Part shown: positions 1-8,989 of the stretch, piece by piece
Layout: each line of letters opens with the position of its first letter
Position numbering within the stretch: position 1 is the first letter of the stretch
From: Welwitschia mirabilis
Lineage: Eukaryota > Gnetophyta > Gnetopsida > Welwitschiales
Assembly: GCA_051453625.1 (NCBI GenBank)
Contig: JBOZIK010000001.1
Coordinates: forward strand, 15,212,250-15,236,311
Length of the DNA stretch: 24,062 nucleotides
Direction of reading: 5' to 3'
Made by a program: the position numbers and the translations under genes
The notes under the pieces: generated by a model
Told to the model about the DNA's origin: nothing
Databases searched by the model: none
The model's input: only the letters and a program-made list of their open reading frames with translations

Positions 1-1030
1 CCTCAAGTGTATTAAATGCAAGTTGACATGAATCAATCTAATTAAATTTAGCATTTTTTGAGTAATGAGTGAAGGGGTTTACAAACCTTAGCATAACCAT
101 GAATAAAATGATGATAAAAGCTAGCATGACTAAGAAATGATCTAACTTATTTTACATTGGTTAGAGGCCTAAGGTTTTTAATGATATTAAATTTTATATA
201 ATCCATATGAATTCATCCTTTGAAATGGGGTAATCTAAAATAATTCCATTGTTGATAAAGAGGAAAATTTTTCTCAGCTTAAGTGTAGGCCACTTTCTAT
301 ATATTAATTTAAGACTTTCTCTAATATTTCTAGAATTTGTTCAAAGATTTCATCAAAGATGGAGAAGTCATCCATAAATATTTTAATATAATCCTCTATC
401 ATGTTAGAAAATATCCTTATCATTTCTCATTGAAAGGTTCCATGGGCACTAAAAAGTCCAAAAGGCATTTTTCTAAAGGCAAAAGGCCTAAAGGATGAGG
501 TAAAGGTTATTTTGGATTGGCCTTTACTTACTATGTAAAATTTATTATACCCATTATATTCATTAAGAAAATAATAGTAGAAATGACCTTTGATTCTATC
601 AAAAACTTGACCAAGAAAGGGTAAAGGGTAATAATCCTTTTTAGTGACCTTATTAAGCTTTCAAAAATAAATGCACATTCTTCATTTTTCATCTATTTTT
701 TGATCTACTATCAAAAGGCTAATCCACTCACTATCAGATATAGCATAGATGATTATAGCATCCATAAGTTTAAGAATTTCATCTTTAACTACTTACTTAA
801 GGATTAGGTTGAGCTTTTGTTAGGATTATTTAACAAGTTCAGCATTATTCTAAAGGTAAATTTTATATTGGATTATGGAAAGAGGGATGGCATCTAAATG
901 TTTATGAATCTAAGAAAAGGCATCTTCTTTAAAAGTTAAGAGTGAGATTAAGTTGGATTCTTATTAAGAGGTAAGGAATCACTTATTATCAAAGGTTTCT
1001 TTGGATTATTGCATAGAAAAATATATTTCA
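1..1030 (-). pseudogene. Ty3/gypsy reverse transcriptase and RT/RNase H connection, broken, cut by the window edge
   Basis: Reading the minus strand gives a decayed plant Ty3/gypsy reverse transcriptase. In order it shows EILKLMDAIIIYAISDSEW (about 780-720), KLNKVTKKDYYPLPF (about 650-605), NEYNGYNKFYIV (about 575-540), FAFRKMPFGL (about 480-450) and the catalytic box FMDDFS at 361-378, the YxDD-equivalent with both aspartates present. Then come GIILDYPISKDEF (about 245-205, after a frameshift) and VRSFLSHASFYHHFI (about 155-110). Next are KPLHSLLKK and, at about 30-1, SCQLAFNTLE, the segment leading into RNase H. Several in-frame stops and at least two frameshifts show it is dead. RNase H and integrase would lie left of the window. 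The order gag-protease-RT to the right supports gypsy; the clade (Athila/Tat-like) is inferred from gag and PBS. It is a transposon relic, not a host gene. Confidence 0.88.
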
Positions 1031-1291
1031 GACCTTTAGGAAGCTCTTTCAAATCTAAGTTAGAGTTTTATAGTGTCATCTTATATATCATGGGGATGAT
1101 AGAGTGGAATGATAGTATTCAAAAAGGTTATCTAGAAATAAATATGTTAGGTTTCCTCCTAGTTTACATTTTCCTCATTCTTAGGCTCAAAACAATGTAT
1201 TTTAATTAGTTCATCATATAAAGTTGGTTCATGCAGCATTATCAATCTCCTCAATTGGGTGATGTTTTAAAAATAAAATTAGTTTAAGTTA

Positions 1292-1800
1292 TTATTCTAA
1301 TTTAAACTCATATCTTACTTCTTTTTCAATAGCATTAAAAACTTGAATGATGAACTTATTATTGCCTATATGATATTCCATCATTCTGGGTCGTGTATGA
1401 ATGATACAGTAGGCAGTGGCATAAAAGGCTCTTTCTAAGCATAGTGGATAACCTCCATTATGTTCTACTTTAATGATGACTACATGTATAGGGTAAAAAG
1501 CTTCTTCTATTTAGATGACTAAGTCCTTAATAATTTCTAAGGGTTTTAATTTAAATATTAGCTAATTTCAAGATAATTCTTATAGATTCTATTATATTTT
1601 CCAACCCAAGTATTTTACATATGTTAAGAGACATGATTTTTACACTAATTCTTATGTCAATTAAAGCTTTTTGAATTATTTTGTTTTCTTCCAAAGTGAT
1701 ACCTATTGTTGCTACCCTACGTTCTTTTAACTTAGGACACTTTTTCATGACTAAGCTACAAATAGATTAAGTAAGAAAAGATTTACTAGGAATGATATGT
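1292..1800 (-). pseudogene. Retropepsin-like protease region of the gypsy polyprotein, broken
   Basis: The minus strand reads KCPKLKERRVATIGITLEENKIIQ as two adjacent short blocks, then ALIDIRISVKIMSLNICKILGL at 1664-1599. This has the layout of the plant gypsy aspartic protease, where a D-[LST]-G-A-S core is followed by LMPLSV..LGL. Here the core reads D-I-R-I-S (1658-1644), so the catalytic Asp is kept but the essential Gly is Arg. After a stop, YPIHVVII..GGYPLCLERAFYATA (about 1490-1420) corresponds to the usual ILGRPFLATA flap/C-terminal motif, ending at a stop at 1292-1294. The 65-codon open stretch 1748-1551 is a surviving fragment of this gene. Function in a live element would be cleavage of the gag-pol polyprotein; this copy is inactive. 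Confidence 0.8.
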
Positions 1801-2099
1801 TTTTGTTTTTTTTCTTATAAAGTCTTTACATAGCTTATAATATTTAAAATTTTCTTGCAATATTCTTTAAAAATGTAAGTTGATGTTTACATCTTATATC
1901 AAACCTTTCAAGTGCTTATCATATGTAGGATTCATGTTTAACCTATTAAGTAAATAAGTAGATGTTTTCATTTCTTTATTTTCTTGTGAAGAAGTTTTAG
2001 TAGTGGTTTTAGCATGTGATGTTAATGGGAAGTTATATGAGTCAAAAATTTCTACATAATATTCTTTATTACTTTTTTTAATTGTTTTTGAAAGTTGAA

Positions 2100-3391
2100 A
2101 CCTCATGGGTAGGAGGTGTTATATCATTTCTGTTTCTCGCTACTACCTTTAAACCTCTGTTGACTTCATTTTGATTGGGTAAAGATTAGAATGCAAGAGA
2201 CCCTTATGGTCTTTGATTAGTAAATATTATTTGCTAAAGCACATTCACTAAGTTTTTAATATCAACATTAGTTTTTTCTTGCACCTTATTTAATTCTTTT
2301 ATGGAATTTTTAAGTGAATAATTTTGATTCGATTGAAAATTGAGGTTATTTGGTTAGAGGTTTAAATTCTTGAATCTATTCTCAAAAGATTTCCATTATG
2401 ATTGTACACCTAATCTTTGTTGAAATTATAGTTGACTTTAAAATTTAAGTATTATTTGGTTGGATGCACATACCTCCTTAAACATCCTCTCTTTACAAGT
2501 TAGCAATAAGGGACACTCTTTAGTCGAATGAAAGTTGCCTTCATAAATATCATAATTTAGATTTATGTTTTCATCTTTTACTAACTTTGCATCAACTATC
2601 AATTGAATATACTTCTCAAAAGTGATAGTGAAATCCTTAATTAAGTTGGTTAAATTAGCTCTCTCTTCTTCTTTATCATGTTTTAGTTCCTTTAAATCTT
2701 TTGTGATTTAGACTACAATTCAATTTTTCTTAGTGGGTTTTGGCCAAGTTTGACTTATCTCTACTATATTTTCCAACACATTCCATGCATCCTCTAAGAC
2801 TAAGTTCATCAAGTTTCCACTACAAGAAAAGTCTACAAGTTGTTTAGTTTGACTATCAAATCCACTGTAGAAATAACTAACTAATTCTTCTTTATAGAAT
2901 TCATCAATAGGATTTGAATGGATAACTATGATAAAATGCTTATATGTTATGGCATAATCCTCATGAGGTTCTTGCTAAAAGTTGGTAACTTTTTTTCTTC
3001 TTTTTTCCATGATACTTGGACTTAAAAATATTTTAATAGAAACTTCTTGCACTTTACTCCATGATTTATGAGTCTTATTTGAAATGATTTTAAGCCAATG
3101 TTTTGCCTTTTCTCTAACTGTAACTGGAAAAGTAATCATGTAAGTATGATTACTAATGTGTTTGTTTTCATTTTCTAAAACAAGCATAAGTTATTCAATG
3201 TCAGCTAGATGTTGGAAAGGGTCTTCCTTAGGTTCTCTTGAAAATGTTGGATAGGCACTCAAATTTATTAATTCTAAATCATCACAAGTAGATAAATCAA
3301 AAGGATTTTAGATTTCGCATTTTCTATTAGCAATTAAATCTCTAAGAGAAATGATTGCATTGGAAGTAGAAGTTCCTATCATGATTTGCAT
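2100..3391 (-). pseudogene. Ty3/gypsy gag (Retrotrans_gag type), Athila-like, broken
   Basis: A possible start is the ATG at 3391. The minus strand then reads a stop-interrupted N terminus and NLSAYPTFSREPKEDPFQHL (about 3260-3200). It continues MITFPVTVREKAKHWL, with a Trp/Leu-rich capsid core (about 3140-3090), and a 70-codon open block 3187-2975 ending near KVTNF. Further on are FYKEELVSYFYSGFDSQT and LVDFSCSGNLMNL (about 2900-2800), matching the FYNGL..TR..D(A/S)..GG..M segment of Retrotrans_gag proteins. The C-terminal part shows NVDIKNLVNVL, then NQRP*GSLAF and LPNQNEV (about 2270-2165). That corresponds to the IKNLE.QIGQLA...RPQGSLPS tail of Athila-type gag, which lacks a CCHC knuckle. 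Role: the virus-like particle protein. Stops at several places make this a relic. Adjacent to the protease remnant, as expected for one gag-pol frame. Confidence 0.85.
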
Positions 3392-4104
3392 ATTAGATGA
3401 AGTGAATTTTATTTTTTTTCTTTTCTTTTTTTTGTTCTTTTTACAAGGATTTTGACATAGATGAAGAAGAAATGATATGATCTACTTCTATGCTATAATT
3501 TTATTTTAGAAAAGTCCTCTTCTTCAATTCTTGAAATTTGCATACCTAGAATATATGTACCTAGATTTTGATTAAAGTTAAATAATCCTTCTCTAATATT
3601 TTGTTCAATTAAGTTTTACTCTCTCTAATATTTTATCTTTCTACTAGAATTCACCATGTCACTATGTATCTTAGAAAGTAAAATAGAAATTAAAATAACA
3701 TATAACTAGCAATCATCCACTTGGCTGTGGAACTAATAGAAAGGATGATGCTTACAATAATAAAAGACTAAAATTAGGGAAAAACTTTAACTAAAAAACA
3801 CTACTATCATTCAACCTGATATTTAGATGACAAAAAATAAGATATTATTATTATTACTAATCTATAGATAAAAAGAAAATTTTTGAAATAGAAAATAAAT
3901 TAAAAAATTCAGAACTCTCATTCCCAATATCATGGGAATAATAGAGAGGATGACAATGATATTTAAAACTATAGAAAAATGAAAATTACCAAAATAAACC
4001 TACTAACTAATAATAAAAATATAGCACTATTTTAACTAAATAATATAAATTAAAATTCAAGGTACTTATCTAGATAGTGACAATTCTCCAACTCCTTATC
4101 ACTT
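3392..4104 (-). other. 5' leader of the gypsy element
   Basis: No coding frame is evident between the PBS and gag. The stretch just upstream of gag (about 3412-3450) is a T-rich run on the plus strand, which is A-rich in the element's sense. Two diverged copies of a motif built round 'taatagaaaggatga' and 'taatagagaggatga' (about 3733 and 3930), each followed by an AT-rich 'aaaactaaaa'-like stretch, suggest a small internal duplication. Read as the untranslated leader of the gypsy RNA because it lies between PBS and gag. Confidence 0.5.
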
Positions 4105-4122
4105 TCCTTAGAAATGATACCA
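4105..4122 (-). other. Decayed gypsy primer-binding site (tRNA-Asp type)
   Basis: The minus strand reads TGGTATCATTTCTAAGGA. Aligned to TGGCGCCGTTGCCGGGGA, a PBS common in Athila-like gypsy elements, it matches at 10 of 18 positions. Seven of the eight differences are C->T or G->A, the pattern of methyl-cytosine decay. It sits 3 bp from a TG/CA LTR end (4126-4127) and upstream of gag in the right orientation. The alternative, a Met-type TGGTATCAGAGC site, matches only the first eight bases, and gag here is clearly gypsy. Confidence 0.55.
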
Positions 4123-4135
4123 AAATGTTTTGATG

Positions 4136-4440
4136 TGAATTTATGTAATCTTTAAATCCTTAGGCAAAACTATAAATCATAATACTTGTAGAAAATAGAT
4201 ACTAATATAGATAAGAGTTAATTCAAATGTTGTAATCTATTAAAGACACTAGGCTATAAGTTAGAGAATTGATTTTGTAAAGTATTTTTAGTATTTTCTA
4301 TTATCTTAAATGAAAGTAAACAACAATGCAAGTAAAGTGCAACATGAATGTTGGTGAAATGCGATGGATTAAATATAAGTAATATGAGTTATATTTTGAT
4401 TTTCATTATCTTATCATAAGAATTAGTTCTTTATAATTCA
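4136..4440. repeat. Diverged direct repeat, copy 1
   Basis: About 300 bp that recurs in the same orientation at 4862-5165. Shared landmarks in order are 'aaatcataatacttg', 'ctaatatagataagagtta', 'actaggctataagttagagaattgatttt', 'agtatttttagt' (each here 20 bases or fewer per recognisable block) and 'atgagttatat'. Spacing between copies is about 730 bp. Divergence is substantial, with small indels. Lies inside the presumed gypsy LTR. Confidence 0.75.
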
Positions 4441-4861
4441 TATCAATTAGGAAGAGTTTATCACTTGTTCCTAACCAATATGAACTATAAAATATTCCAA
4501 ATAGAACATGGATAATGCAAATGTAAAATGGAATAAAGGAAATATAATGCAAGATTTAGACTAATAAGTTAACCTTAACAAAGATTGTCTTATGGTCTAA
4601 ATAAATTATAGGATTGTCACTTAACTATAGCCATAAAGGACATTTACGTAATAGTAGTGAAAAGAGTAATTAAATTAATCATGAAGTTTTACATCCAATT
4701 ACAACAAAGTAGTAGCACTTCAATGAAGGATACTCAGTTTAACACTAAGGTAAACTTCTCTCTATGGCTACTAGATGAACCTATTATCCTTTAATATTAT
4801 CTCACAAGAATATCTAGTATAAAAGATGAAAATGAAAGCGAAGAAAATGGAGAGTATTATT

Positions 4862-5165
4862 GTAATGCAAATTTATATAGTCTTTAAGTACTTAATCAAA
4901 ACCTATAAATCACAATACTTGCAAAAAACACAAACTAGTATAGACAAAAGTTACCCTAAATATCATAATCTATTGAAGGAACTAGGCTAGAAGTTAGAAA
5001 ATTGATTTTCAAAAGTATTTTTAGTCTTTTTTATTTTAGTAAATAAAAATAAATAAGAATGTAAATGTCAGGCAAGATGAGTGATGGTGAAAATTCAATT
5101 TATGGAATGTAAGTTAGATGAGTTATATCTAGACTCTAATTATCTTTTCACAAGGACTATTTTGT
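4862..5165. repeat. Diverged direct repeat, copy 2
   Basis: Second copy of the block at 4136-4440, with landmarks 'aaatcacaatacttg', 'ctagtatagacaaaagtta', 'actaggctagaagttag' and 'atgagttatat' in the same order. The flanking sequences beyond the copies (4441-4861 and 5166-5581) do not obviously align with each other. This is therefore a partial duplication rather than two whole tandem LTRs. Confidence 0.75.
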
Positions 5166-5239
5166 CATAACTGTTATAGTGTGTATGTCTGCAAGCATTT
5201 TATATTCAAATGGATTCTATCATTCAAAAAATAAAATAG

Positions 5240-5249
5240 NNNNNNNNNN
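5240..5249. other. Assembly gap (10 N)
   Basis: Ten undetermined bases inside the presumed gypsy LTR. True length unknown. Confidence 0.99.
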
Positions 5250-5581
5250 TAGGAGTTAACCCTAATGTAGTATTTTCATTAAAAACTATGAGATGAGACT
5301 TTGATTGCTTTCCAAAAATAAATGAAGTAATCAAAACTAAAGAATAATGCAAGAAATAAAAGATGCAATTCAAACTAAAAACTACACTACTTTTCTTAGC
5401 CTTAATAAATGCTACGCTTGATGATCTATATCATCCAAAAAATTGTTATTAGATCAAAGGAAACATAAACCATAAGGAACATTAGATAATATATTATGTA
5501 ATAAAGAAAATAGAATTTATATTAAAGAGGTAATAAAGCATTTAGGTTATAAAACAACCAAGTCTCAATGAAAGATACATT

Positions 5582-6769
5582 TGTAGGATTATGAACCCTA
5601 GAGGGGAGTGAATATGAATTTTAAATAATTTAAATAATTATTACTACCCAATTAATAAATTATGAGATAAAAACATATAACAAAACAAACTTAAAAAAGA
5701 ACCAAAGAAATTCACAAGACAAGATTTATAGTGGTTTGAGATACATCCTACTCCATTCTTGAAAGATAGTTAATAACCAAGACTATTTCAAATCTTTGTT
5801 ACATCACTATGCACCAGGTTTTTCAGGCTAATCTTTAACCTTATAAAGCAGACTTTTTAAGGCTAAGTCTTAACCTTCGTAAATAGACTTTTGCAAGCTT
5901 AGTTTTAACCTTTAGAAAATAAACATTTTTACGATTAGTATCAACCTTTAGAAAATGCACATTGGTAAGTGAGGGAATGAAGTCTCTATGATCTAAGTCA
6001 CTTAAATAAAATAACTAATAATGGAACCTTATTTTTCAGATTAGGTACAAAAGTAAGTAGTAAGTGAGAAAAGAATAATAATATAAAGATAAGCTCTTCA
6101 TATTAAGAGTGCAACCTTCTTTTTCAAAAATCCATTCTAATGTTAAGCCATTTAGGTTTTTGAGTGTTGTCTCTTTAAATAGATTTCCCCAAAATATAAT
6201 TGTTTAGATAGTTTAAAGGAATTTAACATTTGCAATGGATAGACTTAGTGAAGTAACAATTAGAAAACTGCTTTAAAAATTTTTATGTCTGTGATGACTA
6301 GTAGACTTCTCAAACATCCATTTAACCTAAGTAAGTTACATCACTTAATCTAGTTACTTCTTTTATCATTTGGCTGATTTAAGTAAATCACATTACTTGG
6401 TCTGATTACCCCCATCTAAAATATGGTCGACTTCTTTTATTTAGATTCATTTGACTCCACATGAGTTCAGTCAACCCCATAGGACATAATACATATTGGA
6501 AAAGCTTAAAAAATGCATATCAAGGTCTAGTTAACCCCTCAAAAACCTAGTTAACCCCATATGAAGTAGCTCAAAATGAGTACTTTCAAGTTTGGTCAAC
6601 TTCTACATTAAGTTCTTGGTCAAAAAGTCAAGTTACTTTAATCAGAATATGTCCAAATCTTGCTATCATTTAGATATAGCTCTTGCAGTTTCTTCCATCT
6701 CTAAAATCACATTTCATTTTATAAAGATCATATTACTTTGAAATCAACTAGTAATAAAAAATCCTAATA
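5582..6769 (-). repeat. Copia LTR1 (3'-most LTR of the array)
   Basis: 1188 bp. The plus strand starts TGTAGGATTATGAACCC and ends ATCCTAATA (CA decayed to TA), giving the near-inverted ends TGTTAGGAT...ATCCTACA in element sense. It is followed on the right by PPT 6770-6781, which makes it a 3' LTR. It contains a TATA-like TATTTAAA (6174-6181, minus), degenerate GGTCGACC-type motifs and two copies of a roughly 50-bp repeat at about 6317-6413. It aligns throughout with the other LTRs. Confidence 0.88.
6174..6181 (-). promoter_or_regulatory. TATA-like box of LTR1
   Basis: The minus strand reads CTATTTAAAGAG. The same motif in the same LTR position is found in LTR2 (9587-9594) and LTR5 (17119-17126), so it is probably the ancestral LTR promoter. 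Start-site position is not known. Confidence 0.5.
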
Positions 6770-6781
6770 ATCTCTCCCTTT
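6770..6781 (-). other. Polypurine tract of internal region A
   Basis: The minus strand reads AAAGGGAGAGAT immediately before the LTR1 5' end. This is the usual plus-strand primer position of a plant copia element. The preceding 'gccattaatgtt' is also conserved between units. Confidence 0.8.
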
Positions 6782-7392
6782 AACATTAATGGTAAATAAA
6801 TAAGTGATTTTAAGATCAAACAAATATTTCATCTTTAAGCTCTTTCTAACAAGGCATATTAACATAATAAAATCTTCCCCTTTTACAAAGCCATATAAAC
6901 ACTATTAAGTAAAGGGTATATTTCCTTCTAAAGAAGAAATATTTTGAAATAAATCATTTTAAATTCATGCATGTTTTTGAAAACATCATATATTCTTCCC
7001 CTTTGACATCAATGGCAAAGAATTAAAAAAGAGAGATAAAAAGCTATAAGCCTTAGACATGTGGTGCGAAATATCATATTTTATCCTCCTATCTTTATGC
7101 CATATATAAAAATAATAATCATGATAGAGTTTTCAAAGCTAGTAAGTAAATGGAATGATAATTTTTAATTTATAATTTCCAAAATAAACCCAACTCATGC
7201 TATGTTCATAATTATAAGTTTTAATTACAAAGTAACACAACAAAATATTTAAATCTTATAATAAAATATCCCCCAAAAAAATCACCATTATGATGAAAGT
7301 CCAAAAAAAAGGTTAATATTATAATGATGATTCAAATAAGAATATCATATTACAACAATAAATTATTTAAAATAAATTTTAATAATTAATAA
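6782..7392 (-). other. 3' non-coding region of unit A with extra polypurine tracts
   Basis: About 610 bp between the gag stop and the PPT, with no retained frame. Three more polypurine-like tracts are seen on the minus strand. One is at about 6872-6883 (AAAGGGGAAGAT-like), one at about 6992-7003 (CAAAGGGGAAGAAT, preceded by 'ttgccattgatgt' as in the main PPT) and a weaker AGGAGGATAAA at about 7079-7090. The same layout recurs in units B and C. Multiple PPTs upstream of the 3' LTR are known from Sireviruses. The AT-rich remainder (7100-7390) shows nothing. Confidence 0.6.
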
Positions 7393-8002
7393 TTAATCAA
7401 AATAATGACATACTACTAAAGTTAAAATTTTATTGAATAAAAAATATTCTAAATTCTCAGCTTTTAGCCATATGGTCTTTCTTAACTTTTGGGTAGAGAC
7501 TTATTTAGGAAAAAATTTAAATGATAAAGTATAAATGTTTGAAAAATACATACTTTTCCTATATGGCCAATTAATATTTAAATAACCAATTTTTTAGCAA
7601 AAATAACAAGTGATATTTTTGGCAAAACATGTTATACTTATAATACTTACCTCACTAGATGAAGTTGATGTACTATTACCTTTAAATTTAATACCCTTTT
7701 ATCTAAGTAGTTTATTTGATCCTTCTATAAATCTACTCAAGACTTGTGAAGATTGGCTTAAATTCTTCATGAGACTTGTATTTTCTTCTTGAATATCTTT
7801 ATATCTTTGATTTATGACTTCATTCTTCCTTTTCAAATTCTTGATGATATTTTTTAATTTATAGACTTTTACAGCAAGCCTTTCACATTCTTGATATAGT
7901 TCAAGACATGTATCTTCAACATCCTCCTCTTATTCATCTTTATTCATGTCCAAATCATCATGCTAAAAGAGTTTTGGTGATTAATTAGTGGGAATTACAA
8001 GT

Positions 8003-8086
8003 GCCATGAATGAAAGTATTTCATGTTATTTAGGTTCTTCATCTGAGATTTCTTCTTACATACTTTTAAAAGAAAAAATATTCTTT
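8003..8086. repeat. 84-bp sequence repeated across the gap, left copy
   Basis: Matches 8187-8270 at 82 of 84 positions by direct reading (differences near 'gagatt[t/a]c' and 'aaaa[a/c]tatt'). The two copies abut the two sides of the N run, the pattern left when overlapping contig ends are scaffolded without merging. Confidence 0.9.
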
Positions 8087-8186
8087 NNNNNNNNNNNNNN
8101 NNNNNNNNNNNNNNNNNNNNNNNNNNNNNNNNNNNNNNNNNNNNNNNNNNNNNNNNNNNNNNNNNNNNNNNNNNNNNNNNNNNNNN
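8087..8186. other. Assembly gap (100 N), probably spurious
   Basis: Exactly 100 N, a placeholder size, flanked by the same 84 bp on both sides. Removing the gap and one copy brings this internal region from 2220 to 2036 bp, next to 2049 and 2074 bp in units B and C. Confidence 0.95.
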
Positions 8187-8270
8187 GCCATGAATGAAAG
8201 TATTTCATGTTATTTAGGTTCTTCATCTGAGATTACTTCTTACATACTTTTAAAAGAAAAACTATTCTTT
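8187..8270. repeat. 84-bp sequence repeated across the gap, right copy
   Basis: Right-hand copy of 8003-8086. The corresponding sequence occurs only once in units B (about 11411) and C (about 14649), so the duplication is not ancestral. Confidence 0.9.
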
Positions 8271-8974
8271 CTATTCTTTTAACTCACAAGTTTGAAGGCT
8301 ACCTTATAGTTTGTATAATGACATCTTACTGAGACATTTACTTTCTTTTATTTTAGTAACCTTTGGTTCAAATCTCTTGGCAATAGATCTTTAGACCTTC
8401 CTTACTATATTGACTTTCTTCATCTTTTCTCTAAGGCTTGCCATTGAGTTTATAATGTTCATTAGATTGGTAAATAACTTCTAAAGAGTATCTTTCTCAT
8501 CCATCTTAATCTATTTAAATTTTGTAATTAGCATATGCATCTTTACTTGCTTGACAATAGATGTTCCTTTATAAAAAATAGTAAGAATATCCCATGCTTC
8601 TTTGACAGTCTAGCAATTTACTATTCTCTTGAACTCATCTACATTTATAACACAAGAAATTGCATTCAAAACATGAGCATTAATAATAGCATTAGCTTTA
8701 TCTAATTAAGTTTATTTATTTTTTAGTTTTAACACTACTAAAGAATTACCATTGACATCCTTTTGAGTTGTGGTAGGGTGACTATAACCTATGATTAAAA
8801 TATCCTCATAATCTATATAAAGAGGTATTAAGAATATTATCATTCTAGCCTTCTAATATCCATAGTTTATTCCACCAAATAAGCTTAGAAATAGAGAAAT
8901 GTTCTATAATAAAACTCATGACTAGAGTTATTGAGTCAAAGATTGGTTAAAATCTTAGTGTTGACTCAACTTAA

Positions 8975-8987
8975 AGCTTTGATATCA
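8975..8987 (-). other. PBS of unit A (initiator-Met tRNA type), decayed
   Basis: The minus strand reads TGATATCAAAGCT, which is TGGTATCAGAGCT with two G->A changes. It lies two bases from the CA end of LTR2. Confidence 0.75.
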
Positions 8988-8989
8988 TA

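Larger units (their letters stand above)
4126..5581 (-). repeat. Probable gypsy LTR sequence, PBS-proximal part
   Basis: The left limit is set by a 'tg' (CA in element sense) 3 bp from the PBS. The sequence has no coding frames. In element sense it contains T-rich runs such as 'ttgcattattctttagttttg' around 5350, typical of plant LTR U5 regions. The copia array begins at 5582. If the LTR-like block 17712-18342 is its continuation, the LTR was split by the array. It is longer than usual because of an internal duplication (see the two repeat copies). The identity as LTR rests on position, not on a second LTR copy, so it is tentative. Confidence 0.5.
7393..8919 (-). pseudogene. Copia gag of unit A (DUF4219/UBN2, coiled coil, CCHC), broken
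   Basis: The ATG at 8919 starts MSFIIE, then FSISK (DUF4219-like), followed by a frameshift. Next come DILIIGYSHPTTTQKDVNGNS (about 8820-8755) and LDKANAIINAHVLNAIS (about 8700-8650). Then EFKRIVN*TVKEAWDIL and KQVKMHMLITKFK*IKMDEKDTL follow the UBN2 order. RFEPKVTKIKESK..LSKM (about 8370-8290) matches the RF.PKVTAIEESKDL motif. A coiled-coil region with stops follows, then the best zinc-knuckle remnant in the window at about 7611-7558: C-Y-F-C-*-K-I-G-Y-L-N-I-N-W. The two Cys are kept, His reads Tyr and the last Cys reads Trp. The frame ends KTIW..AENLE...TLVVCHYFD stop at 7393. The span includes a 100-N gap and an 84-bp duplicate that look artefactual. Gag would package element RNA. Confidence 0.8.

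Noticed and set aside
1009-1209. 66-codon plus-strand open frame
   Set aside because: Antisense to the decayed gypsy pol. The minus strand here reads a recognisable RT N-terminal region.
5555-5581. PBS-like remnant left of LTR1, which would mean a further unit
   Set aside because: 'gtctcaatgaaagatacat' has only a loose resemblance to the leader/PBS of other units, and sequence further left does not align with gag.
7610-7792. 60-codon plus-strand frame, and its counterpart at 14219-14437
   Set aside because: Antisense shadows of the copia gag coiled-coil/zinc-knuckle region.
7988-8197. 69-codon frame running through N
   Set aside because: Created by the false gap and duplicated flank, and on the antisense strand of gag.
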